This document shows, piece after piece, positions 57,996 to 64,000 of a stretch of DNA of 64,000 bases (positions are counted from its first letter, which is position 1; every line of letters starts with the position of its first letter). The stretch comes from Acidobacteriota bacterium (GTDB taxonomy: Bacteria; Acidobacteriota; Polarisedimenticolia; J045), in assembly GCA_030949985.1 (NCBI GenBank), contig JAUZRX010000023.1:124001-188000 (forward strand), given 5' to 3'. A model generated the notes under the pieces. That model worked only from the letters and a program-made list of their open reading frames with translations, was not told the DNA's origin and did not search any database. A program made the position numbers and the translations under genes.

Positions 57996-58349
57996 CTACT
58001 CTCCGCAGGTCTCTGGCTGGTCCGAATCGGCGGCATGGGAAACCAGGAAGAACGACATGTTCCTCAGGTCCTCTTCACTGAGCTTGGTCCCGCTTTTCTG
58101 CTCCACCCGCTCGACACAGGCGCCGATCTTCTTGGAGTTCTTGAAGAAGCGTTCCCACTGGGCCTGGGTCTTGCTCAGGGGCGCGAGGTTCTTCGCCTCG
58201 CCGCCCTCCACGTGGCAGAGCTTGCAGGTGGCCTTGTAGACCGATTTGCCGCGATAGGGATTGGGGCGCTTGCCGGCCCAGGCAGTGGTGGTCGCCAGGG
58301 CGAGGGAGGCCAGGAAAAGGACTCCCACGACAAAGGGCTTGGTCTTCAT
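57996..58349 (-). CDS. Monohaem cytochrome c, periplasmic
   Basis: 117 aa. Signal peptide about 1-25 (ends TTAWAG). One haem-binding motif CKLCH (42-46) with a Met candidate in RNMSFF (about 91) as sixth ligand. Extra Cys residues occur near the C-terminus (GACVERVEQ and PETCGE). As first gene of the operon, it likely delivers or receives electrons for the molybdoenzyme in the periplasm. GGAGAGCC lies just before the ATG. Confidence 0.9.
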   Translation of the reverse strand: MKTKPFVVGVLFLASLALATTTAWAGKRPNPYRGKSVYKATCKLCHVEGGEAKNLAPLSKTQAQWERFFKNSKKIGACVERVEQKSGTKLSEEDLRNMSFFLVSHAADSDQPETCGE

Positions 58350-58362
58350 GGTGGCTCTCCTT

Positions 58363-58394
58363 GGGCCTTCGGGCCCACGGCCCCGTCTTGGGGC
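58363..58394 (-). other. Two stable hairpins in the cytochrome c mRNA leader
   Basis: Stem GGGCC/GGCCC with a 4-nt loop (58363-58376) and stem GCCCC/GGGGC with a 5-nt loop (58380-58394) lie within the 50-nt untranslated leader predicted from the sigma-54 promoter. They may protect the 5' end or set translation. Confidence 0.45.
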
Positions 58395-58407
58395 GGGCCA
58401 GCTTGAG

Positions 58408-58424
58408 AGCAAGGGCCATGCCAA
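58408..58424 (-). promoter_or_regulatory. Sigma-54 promoter of the respiratory operon
   Basis: On the minus strand TTGGCATGGCCCTTGCT fits the YTGGCACG-N4-TTGCW consensus with a single C-to-T change, with exact spacing of GG and GC elements. The predicted start is about 12 nt downstream near 58398, about 50 nt before the cytochrome ATG. The presence of an enhancer-binding protein gene immediately upstream supports it. Confidence 0.85.
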
Positions 58425-58527
58425 TCAGGAGAACCGGCACGATAACCTAGAAGCTACTGAAAACAAAAAACTTGATATTCTGGCACGGGTCCCGGGCGGA
58501 GGCCCCGGCGAGCCGGGAAACAAACCG

Positions 58528-58542
58528 TTCAGTAAGTCTGAA
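58528..58542. promoter_or_regulatory. Inverted repeat TTCAG-N5-CTGAA, candidate activator site
   Basis: A perfect 5-bp inverted repeat lies just after the end of the enhancer-binding protein gene, about 120 bp upstream of the sigma-54 promoter, the usual distance for an upstream activating sequence. Short arms make it only suggestive. Confidence 0.4.
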
Positions 58543-58545
58543 ACA

Positions 58546-60333
58546 TCACATTTCACAGCCCGGGTCGTAACGCCGGACCCCGTAGCGCTTCATCCGGCGC
58601 CACAGGGTGGTGCGGGAAATGCCCAGTTCACGAGCGGTGCGGCCCACGTTCCACCGATTGCGCTCGAGAGCCTCCACCAGGGCCGCCGCGCCGTTCCCCG
58701 GGCCCGAGGCCACCCCGCCCCCCGCTCTTCGAGGACCACCGACGCCGCGGATCACGGCGGGCAGAAAGGCCCGCTCGATACGATCCTCCCGAGCGGAGAT
58801 CAACGCGTATTCGATAGCGTGCTCGAGTTCACGCACGTTCCCCGGCCAGGGATACTCCAGCAGCATCGCCAGCGCACGGTTCGAGATGCCGCGAAACGCC
58901 CGGGAGCGTTCACCCAGGTAACGCGGGGCGTACTTCGCGATGAAGTGATCGACCAGCAGGGGAATATCGTCCCGCCGCTCCCGGAGCGGCGGGACCCGGA
59001 TCGGCACCACGGCCAGCCGGTAGTAGAGATCTTCCCGGAAGCACCCGGCGGCGACCCGTTCCCGCAGATCCCGGTGAGTCGCCGCCAGAACCCGCACATC
59101 CGCCTTCCGGGTGCGGGCGTCACCAACCCGCTCGAAGGTCTTCTCCTGGAGGACCCGCAAAAGCTTGGCCTGCATGGCCGGCGAGGTGTCGCCGATCTCA
59201 TCGAGGAAGACCGTCCCCCCTTCCGCCATCTCGAAGCGACCGACCTTGTCCCGCACCGCCCCCGTGAAGGCGCCCTGCACATGACCGAAGAGTTCGCTCT
59301 CGAGCAGGGTCTCGCTGAGCGCCGCACAGTTGATCACCACGAAGGGGGCCTGGCGCCGGGAGGAACCGTAGTGAATGGCCCGGGCCACCAGTTCCTTGCC
59401 CGTGCCCGACTCTCCGCTGATCAGCACGGTGGCATCCGTCCCGGAGACGGCCTCCACCACCTGGAAGAGTTCCTGCATCGCCCGCGAGCGCCCGATGATC
59501 TTGCGGAACGAATAGCGTTCTTCCAGTTCGCGGTGCAAACGCTCCACTTCGCTGCGATCGCTGACGACACCGGTCAGGCCGACCCGCCCCCCCTCGTCGT
59601 CGAGAAGAAAGGCCGTGGTGATCGCCACCGGAAGATCGCGTCCACCGACCCGCAACACCTCCCGGCAGCCATCGACCACCCGGCCGTGCTCGATCGACCA
59701 GGTCAGGGGACAGTCGCTCTCGCACTTGGTGCCACGCAGAACTTCCCGGCAGGGCCGGCCCACGGCGGCCTCCCGCGGAATGCCCGTGATCTCTTCCATC
59801 TTGCGCGAGAAGGAGAGAATGTTGCGCTCTTCGTCGACGGTAAAGATCCCGTCGCCGATGGAGTTGACGATCTGCTCGGTCCGCCTGCGCTCGGATTCGA
59901 CGGCGGCGTTGACCTCTCGCAGGCCCAGGATCACGTCGCGCAAGCGGTCCATGCCGCGGAAATTCTCGAGCAGAGCCACCAGCCGGCCCTGGTCGTCCCG
60001 CACCGGGCAGGCGGTAAAGCAATACGAGCCCTGGCCACCGTCGGGCCGGGAGAGGCCCACGTTGAAGTGCGCGACGGGCTCGTCGCCCAGGGGCAGGAGA
60101 TTCCGGGGAGTCACCTGCCGGACCTCGCTCCGGGGAAACAGGTCGGCCAGGCGAAGCCCGGGCAACGCCTGCCGGCTTCGGCCGACCATTTGCCCGAAGG
60201 CCTCGTTGGCGTAGAGAATCTTGCCGTCGAGGTCGACGAGAACCAGGCCATCGCTGATATGGCGCAGAATCAGATCCGCGGAAAGGAGCAGGTTTTCCAC
60301 GCCCAAGACCGGCCTCCCGCCCCGGGGTTTCAC
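58546..60333 (-). CDS. Sigma-54-dependent transcriptional activator with two PAS domains
   Basis: 595 aa from a GTG at 60333; a TTG at 60306 with GGAGG 6 nt upstream could be the real start. PAS 1 about 17-120. PAS 2 (about 150-265) contains four Cys at 195, 204, 208 and 223 ([17 protein letters not shown]...), a pattern seen in redox-sensing PAS activators. The AAA+ domain (about 285-520) has GESGTGKE (Walker A) and GAFTGA, essential for sigma-54 contact. C-terminal Fis-type helix-turn-helix (about 545-590). It precedes the operon on the same strand and is its probable activator. Confidence 0.93.
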   Translation of the reverse strand: MKPRGGRPVLGVENLLLSADLILRHISDGLVLVDLDGKILYANEAFGQMVGRSRQALPGLRLADLFPRSEVRQVTPRNLLPLGDEPVAHFNVGLSRPDGGQGSYCFTACPVRDDQGRLVALLENFRGMDRLRDVILGLREVNAAVESERRRTEQIVNSIGDGIFTVDEERNILSFSRKMEEITGIPREAAVGRPCREVLRGTKCESDCPLTWSIEHGRVVDGCREVLRVGGRDLPVAITTAFLLDDEGGRVGLTGVVSDRSEVERLHRELEERYSFRKIIGRSRAMQELFQVVEAVSGTDATVLISGESGTGKELVARAIHYGSSRRQAPFVVINCAALSETLLESELFGHVQGAFTGAVRDKVGRFEMAEGGTVFLDEIGDTSPAMQAKLLRVLQEKTFERVGDARTRKADVRVLAATHRDLRERVAAGCFREDLYYRLAVVPIRVPPLRERRDDIPLLVDHFIAKYAPRYLGERSRAFRGISNRALAMLLEYPWPGNVRELEHAIEYALISAREDRIERAFLPAVIRGVGGPRRAGGGVASGPGNGAAALVEALERNRWNVGRTARELGISRTTLWRRMKRYGVRRYDPGCEM

Positions 60334-60423
60334 CGGGGGCCGGGATCATGCTATCAATGGAAGCTTTCCCGGGCACGGGCTCCGGTCGGCATCCCGCCGG
60401 CCAGGGTCCCCAAAGGAGCAGGC

Positions 60424-61095
60424 ATGAACGATCGAACGGCGGCGGAGCTGCCGCCGGACCTGGAATTCGACCTGAGGATCCGCATCTGGGTCTACGAAAA
60501 CGTGGGTCCCCTCTTCCACGAGCTTCCCGAACCGACGGACGACGACGCGGAGAGCCCCGGGGAGCGCTATCGCCAGTCCAAGTTCGATCGCCGGATGACG
60601 GCCTACTCCGGGACCCTCGAGGCGGTCGAGAGCCTGCTCGAACTGTTTCCGATCCGCGACCTGACCAAGGCCCGCAACGAACAGGTTCGACTGTTCGTCA
60701 ACACCCGCAAGGGTGTACCGGCCCCGCCCTACGCTTCGTGGTACATCGACGGCAAGCTGCTCGGCCCCTCGACGGAATGGGTCCAGGAGCGCTACAGGGA
60801 GCAGGGCCTCGACGCCTCCGGCGCGGACGAGCCCGTGGACTTCATCACCACCGAGTTCGAGTTCATGGAGCACCTCTGCCGTCACGAGCTGGCCGCCCGT
60901 CAAACCCAGGACCGCCAGGCCCTCCAGCAGGTCCTGGACGCCCAGGGCCACTTCGTCGGGGAGCATCTCGCCCGCTGGCTGCCCCTCTTCGCCCGGGCGA
61001 TCCGCAAGGGGGAGCCGATTCCACTCTTCGCCCGCCTGGCACGCATTCTCGAGGTCTTCGCCGAAGAAGAAGCCGCCCGTTCCTTCTCTCCCTGA
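60424..61095 (+). CDS. TorD/DmsD-family molybdoenzyme chaperone
   Basis: 223 aa with AAAGGAG 6 nt before the ATG. The helical region (about 60-220) matches the TorD/DmsD family: YSGTLEAVESLLELFPI, TEFEFMEHLCRHELAARQT and HFVGEHLARWLPLFARAI. Such chaperones bind the Tat signal of the apo-molybdoenzyme and support cofactor loading. It is divergent from the sigma-54 activator, consistent with service to the PsrA-like enzyme nearby. Confidence 0.85.
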   Translation: MNDRTAAELPPDLEFDLRIRIWVYENVGPLFHELPEPTDDDAESPGERYRQSKFDRRMTAYSGTLEAVESLLELFPIRDLTKARNEQVRLFVNTRKGVPAPPYASWYIDGKLLGPSTEWVQERYREQGLDASGADEPVDFITTEFEFMEHLCRHELAARQTQDRQALQQVLDAQGHFVGEHLARWLPLFARAIRKGEPIPLFARLARILEVFAEEEAARSFSP

Positions 61096-61216
61096 GAGCC
61101 GGCCCGGGGCTGTTCCGGTTTGCCCGATTCCCGGCGGCCATGCTAGCTTCCGAACGGTCCGGGTGGCTTCGCCCCATGAGCGCGAAGATGGCACCTGCGG
61201 CTCGTGGAGAGGCAAC

Positions 61217-61927
61217 GTGCTGAGTGCATTTCCCCTCGCCCAGGCGGGTCCCAGTGTGCTCGACCTGGTACTCGACGCGGGCATCGTGGCCAAGTTCGTC
61301 CTGCTGCTGCTGCTGGCGGCCTCGATCGCCAGTTGGGGCATCATCGTCGCCCGGGCGCGGGTCTTCCGGGCCGCAGCCCGCGAAACCCGTTCCTTCCTCG
61401 GCCGCTTCCACGGCGGCGCGCGCCTGGCGGAGTTGCGGGACCTCGCGGAGAAGTGGCCCCATTCCCCCGTCGTGGCCCTGTTCAAGGCCGCCTTCCACGA
61501 AGTCAGCCAGCTCTCCCTCGAGTCTCCCCAGGGGGGCGGCAGGGTCCTCGACGAAGAAGCCATCGCCGACGTGGAGCGCATGATCGCCCGCACGGCCGCG
61601 GCCAACACTCGCGACATGGAGCGTTCACTGACCTTCCTGGCCACCACCGCGAGCACCGCCCCGTTCGTCGGCCTGTTCGGCACGGTGTGGGGCATCATGA
61701 GTTCGTTCCAGAGTATCGGCATGACCGGGGCGGCGAGTCTCGAAACCTACGCTCCAGGCATCGCCGAGGCCCTGATCGCCACCGCCGCGGGACTGGTCGC
61801 CGCCGTCCCCGCCGCCGTGGCCTACAACTACTTTCTCCGCCAGGTCCGCGTACTCGGCATCGAGATGGAGGAGTTCCAGTACGACTTCACCCATCTGCTG
61901 CAGAAGCGGCGGCGGCGGGTGGGCTGA
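61217..61927 (+). CDS. tolQ: Tol-Pal system protein TolQ
   Basis: 236 aa from a GTG at 61217 with GGAGAGG 5 nt upstream. Three transmembrane helices: about 20-40 (FVLLLLLAASIASWGI), about 140-160 and about 170-195. The conserved TASTAPFVGLFGTVWGIMSSF and GIAEALIATAAGLVAAVPAAVAYN are diagnostic of TolQ/ExbB proton-motive motors. With tolR, a TolA-like gene and tolB following, it is assigned to Tol. Confidence 0.95.
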   Translation: MLSAFPLAQAGPSVLDLVLDAGIVAKFVLLLLLAASIASWGIIVARARVFRAAARETRSFLGRFHGGARLAELRDLAEKWPHSPVVALFKAAFHEVSQLSLESPQGGGRVLDEEAIADVERMIARTAAANTRDMERSLTFLATTASTAPFVGLFGTVWGIMSSFQSIGMTGAASLETYAPGIAEALIATAAGLVAAVPAAVAYNYFLRQVRVLGIEMEEFQYDFTHLLQKRRRRVG

Positions 61928-62386
61928 ATGATGGCCGGCCCCGGCCGATCGGGCCCCCGAACCGCACTGGCCGAAATCAATGTCACCCCGCTGGTGGACG
62001 TGATGCTGGTGCTGCTGATCATCTTCATGGTCTCGGCGCCCATGCTGACCCGCGGTATCGACATCAGCCTGCCCCAGGCCGTCTCCGCCGAAGCCATCGA
62101 AGAAGAGCGGGTGACGATCCAGATCGACCGGGCCGGCCAATACTACGTGGCGGGCTCTCCGGTGGTGGACGACCTGCTGATCGAGGAAGTCCGCCGGCGG
62201 GGCGGTGACCGCCCGAACGCCGCCGTCTTCCTCGAGGCGGATGCGGCCGTGGCCTACGGACGCGTGCTCGCCGCGATGGACGCTCTGCGCACGGCGGGCA
62301 TCTCCCGGGTCTCGATGGTCACCGAGCCGATCGTGGGCCCGCCGGCCGCCAATCCCTCTCGAGGAAGCGCCGCCGGTCGCCGATGA
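61928..62386 (+). CDS. tolR: Tol-Pal system protein TolR
   Basis: 152 aa, starting 0 bp after tolQ. One N-terminal transmembrane helix (about 22-42, with the proton-path Asp in LVDVMLVLLIIFMV, Asp24), then a periplasmic ExbD/TolR domain (about 50-135). It forms the channel partner of TolQ. The final 20 residues are Gly/Ala/Arg-rich. It overlaps the next gene by 4 bp. Confidence 0.94.
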   Translation: MMAGPGRSGPRTALAEINVTPLVDVMLVLLIIFMVSAPMLTRGIDISLPQAVSAEAIEEERVTIQIDRAGQYYVAGSPVVDDLLIEEVRRRGGDRPNAAVFLEADAAVAYGRVLAAMDALRTAGISRVSMVTEPIVGPPAANPSRGSAAGRR

Positions 62387-63147
62387 GGGTTCGCCTGCGA
62401 ATCCTGCTGCCCTCGCCGATGGAGGCCGGCTCCGTCGGGATCTCCCTCGCGGCCCACCTGCTGCTGATCACAGCGGTCTTCGTCGCCGGGTCCCGCCAGG
62501 GCCTGACCGGACCGCCTCCCCCGGCGATGGTGGTGCGCCTGGCCGCCGCCCGGCCCGCGACCCCGGCCAAGCCCCGGGCCGCCAGGCCGGCGGCGGCGAC
62601 CCGGGCTGCCCGCCCCGTCCCCAAGCCCAGAACCCCACCCCGGAAGGCCCCCCGGCGGCGCCAGGCCGACGCGCCCCGGACGGTGGTGAAAAAACCCCGG
62701 GGCGTCACCGCCCAGCCGGAGACCTTGCCGGTGGAGAAGGAAACGCCCCCCCCGCCGAGCCCCGAGCCCGCGCCGGAGACGCCGCCCCCCGGACCGACGG
62801 ACGGCACGCCGATCCCCGGTGGTGTCGCCGGCCTGGAGACCGACGAGCCCTTCACCGCGGACTGGTACGTGGGATTGATCACCGCCCGCCTGGGCGAGGC
62901 CTGGCGCGACCGCCCCGTGCTGCCGTCCACCTCGGCACCCCGGCGGGTGGTCATCGCCTTTACCATCGACCGCAGCGGAACCGTCAGCGGCGCGCGCGTC
63001 CACGTGCCCAGCGGCTACGCCCCCCTCGATTTCTCCGCCCTCCGCGCGGTTCGCTCCCTCGGCCGCTTGCCGCCCCTGCCCCGCAGCTACGAGAGAGAGT
63101 CCCTCTCCGCCCGCTTCGTCTTCGAGTTGATTCCCTCCGGACCGTGA
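62383..63147 (+). CDS. tolA: TolA/TonB-like energy-transducing protein
   Basis: 254 aa. Transmembrane helix about 16-36, then a Pro/Ala/Arg-rich periplasmic linker (about 45-145) and a C-terminal TonB/TolA-like domain (about 155-250: WYVGLITARLGEAWRDRPVLP, VVIAFTIDRSGTVSGARVHVPSG). Position between tolR and tolB argues for TolA function, connecting the motor to the outer membrane. Sequence alone does not distinguish it from TonB. Confidence 0.8.
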   Translation: MRVRLRILLPSPMEAGSVGISLAAHLLLITAVFVAGSRQGLTGPPPPAMVVRLAAARPATPAKPRAARPAAATRAARPVPKPRTPPRKAPRRRQADAPRTVVKKPRGVTAQPETLPVEKETPPPPSPEPAPETPPPGPTDGTPIPGGVAGLETDEPFTADWYVGLITARLGEAWRDRPVLPSTSAPRRVVIAFTIDRSGTVSGARVHVPSGYAPLDFSALRAVRSLGRLPPLPRSYERESLSARFVFELIPSGP

Positions 63148-63161
63148 CCGGGAGACCCACG

Positions 63162-64000
63162 ATGCCCCCACTGCGCCACATGCCCCGCCCCCTTCCTGGA
63201 TGGATCGTCGTCGGCCTGCTCTGGTTTCTCCCGCCCTGGATGCTGGCCCAGGGTGATCCCGGCGAGCTGACCGGAGTGATCTCCGGCCGCGCCGCCGCGA
63301 AGATCTCCATCGCGGTTCCTCCCACCACGGTGACCGGTGGAGCCCGCGCCGCCGACGCCGCGGAAATGGGCCAGGTGCTCAGGGACGACCTGGATTTCTC
63401 CGGCTGGTTCGGCCTGCTCGACCCCCGGGGAGAAGGGCGCATTCCCGCCACCCGTCTCGACGACGCGGCGGCCTGGAAGGAGGTTGGCGCCGCCTACCTG
63501 CTCAGCAGCACCCTGCGCCAGCGGGAAGGGCGGGCGGTGTTCGAGGTTCGACTGCTGGAGACCGGCGGCGGTGAGAAGCTCCTCCACCGCCAGTGGGGCG
63601 GCCTTCTGCCCGACGATCTGCGCCGGCTGGCCCACGCGGCCTCGGACGCGGTGGTGACGGCCCTGACCGGCCAACCGGGGCTGGCGAGCACCAAGATCGC
63701 CTTCGTCTCCCGCCATGGAGAGGGCAAGGAGGTCTACCTGATGGACTACGACGGCGCCCGGGTCCGCCGCCTGACCACCACCGGGGCGATCAACCTCTCC
63801 CCGTCGTGGTCCGCCGATGCCCGCCGGCTGACCTTTCTTTCGTACCTGGGCCGCAAGCCATCGATCTACCTCCTCTCCGAAAAGGGCGAGGTGACCACGC
63901 TCCATCCCAAGGGCGGCGACCTCAACGCGGCTCCCGACTTTTCTCCCGACGGACGCCAACTGGTTTTTTCCTCGGACCGGGACGGCAACACGGAGATCTA
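63162..64000 (+). CDS. tolB: Tol-Pal system protein TolB (5' part; continues beyond window)
   Basis: The first 279 codons are visible. The signal peptide (about 1-30) ends with MLAQG. The N-terminal TolB domain (about 40-155) has AEMGQVLRDDLDFSGWFGLLDP, followed by beta-propeller blades: KIAFVSRHGEGKEVYLMDYDGARVRRLT and NLSPSWSADARRLTFLS. Periplasmic partner of Pal. The gene runs off the right edge without a stop. Confidence 0.95.
   Translation, partial: MPPLRHMPRPLPGWIVVGLLWFLPPWMLAQGDPGELTGVISGRAAAKISIAVPPTTVTGGARAADAAEMGQVLRDDLDFSGWFGLLDPRGEGRIPATRLDDAAAWKEVGAAYLLSSTLRQREGRAVFEVRLLETGGGEKLLHRQWGGLLPDDLRRLAHAASDAVVTALTGQPGLASTKIAFVSRHGEGKEVYLMDYDGARVRRLTTTGAINLSPSWSADARRLTFLSYLGRKPSIYLLSEKGEVTTLHPKGGDLNAAPDFSPDGRQLVFSSDRDGNTEI

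Noticed and set aside
58470-58500. Plus-strand TGGCACG, resembling a sigma-54 -24 element
   Set aside because: The -12 TTGC is missing at the required spacing and no gene starts downstream on that strand.
58261-61095. A 944-codon plus-strand frame
   Set aside because: Only its last 223 codons, from the ATG at 60424, look like a protein (TorD family). The rest is antisense to the sigma-54 activator.

Overview
The window is about 64 kb of high-GC DNA from a Gram-negative bacterium. Evidence for Gram-negative envelopes: lnt, tolQRAB, a porin-like beta-barrel protein, several lipoproteins and a Tat-exported molybdoenzyme. The mix of genes (PFOR, a sigma-54 enhancer-binding protein, a TPR/sulfatase lipoprotein, HEAT and TPR proteins, an hrcA heat-shock operon) suggests a deep-branching phylum such as Acidobacteriota. 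That placement is inference from gene content; no rRNA is present to confirm it. I see no tRNA, rRNA, CRISPR array, prophage or insertion sequence.

Layout. 1-18574 is almost entirely minus strand. It holds a lipoate-ligase-like gene with two envelope proteins; the operon rpsP-khpA-rimM-trmD-rplS-TPR; ffh; a riboflavin block ribD-ribE-ribBA behind ftsY; and a TPR lipoprotein. Further right is pgsA-cinA-thpR-plsY-PHP phosphatase, with overlapping stops and starts. 18948-21481 (plus) encodes an AraC-type regulator and a secreted HEAT-repeat protein. 21573-23942 is a SAM-controlled metK operon. 23972-26386 is a large secreted SGNH/SASA esterase. 26479-34476 is the hrcA-grpE-dnaK-dnaJ-prmA-sulfatase operon. 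34682-39609 carries prfB (with programmed frameshift), lnt, a SPOR protein, a GGDEF protein and a slipin. 39685-45020 carries nfeD, an aminotransferase, coaD, recN and a DUF423 protein. 45212-49811 pairs a dihydroorotate-dehydrogenase-like protein with pyruvate:ferredoxin oxidoreductase. 50090-53295 holds small housekeeping or stress genes (SRAP, SDR, EVE, a degenerate receiver). 53359-61095 is an anaerobic respiration locus. 61217 to the end is tolQ-tolR-tolA-like-tolB.

Two regulatory regions stand out. (1) The metK leader has a strong sigma-70 promoter, a SAM-II-type riboswitch that begins at the predicted transcript 5' end, an intrinsic terminator, and then a second SAM-II/SAM-V-like pseudoknot aptamer before the metK start. 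The architecture suggests dual transcription and translation control by S-adenosylmethionine, extended to an uncharacterised 303-aa gene downstream. (2) The respiratory operon (monohaem cytochrome c, porin-like protein, Tat molybdopterin oxidoreductase, four-cluster ferredoxin) is preceded by a near-consensus sigma-54 promoter. It sits directly downstream of a PAS-PAS-AAA-Fis enhancer-binding protein gene, and a TorD-type chaperone is divergent from the regulator. No NrfD-type membrane subunit is encoded here, so how electrons reach the enzyme is open.

Other points of note are a RibBA whose DHBP-synthase half has Gln in place of the conserved His of the GHTEA motif, an unusually short GrpE, helically phased direct repeats in a 728-bp intergenic region, and a sulfatase-fold lipoprotein with Thr at the nucleophile position. 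Many long open frames on the opposite strand are GC-rich shadows and are not annotated.
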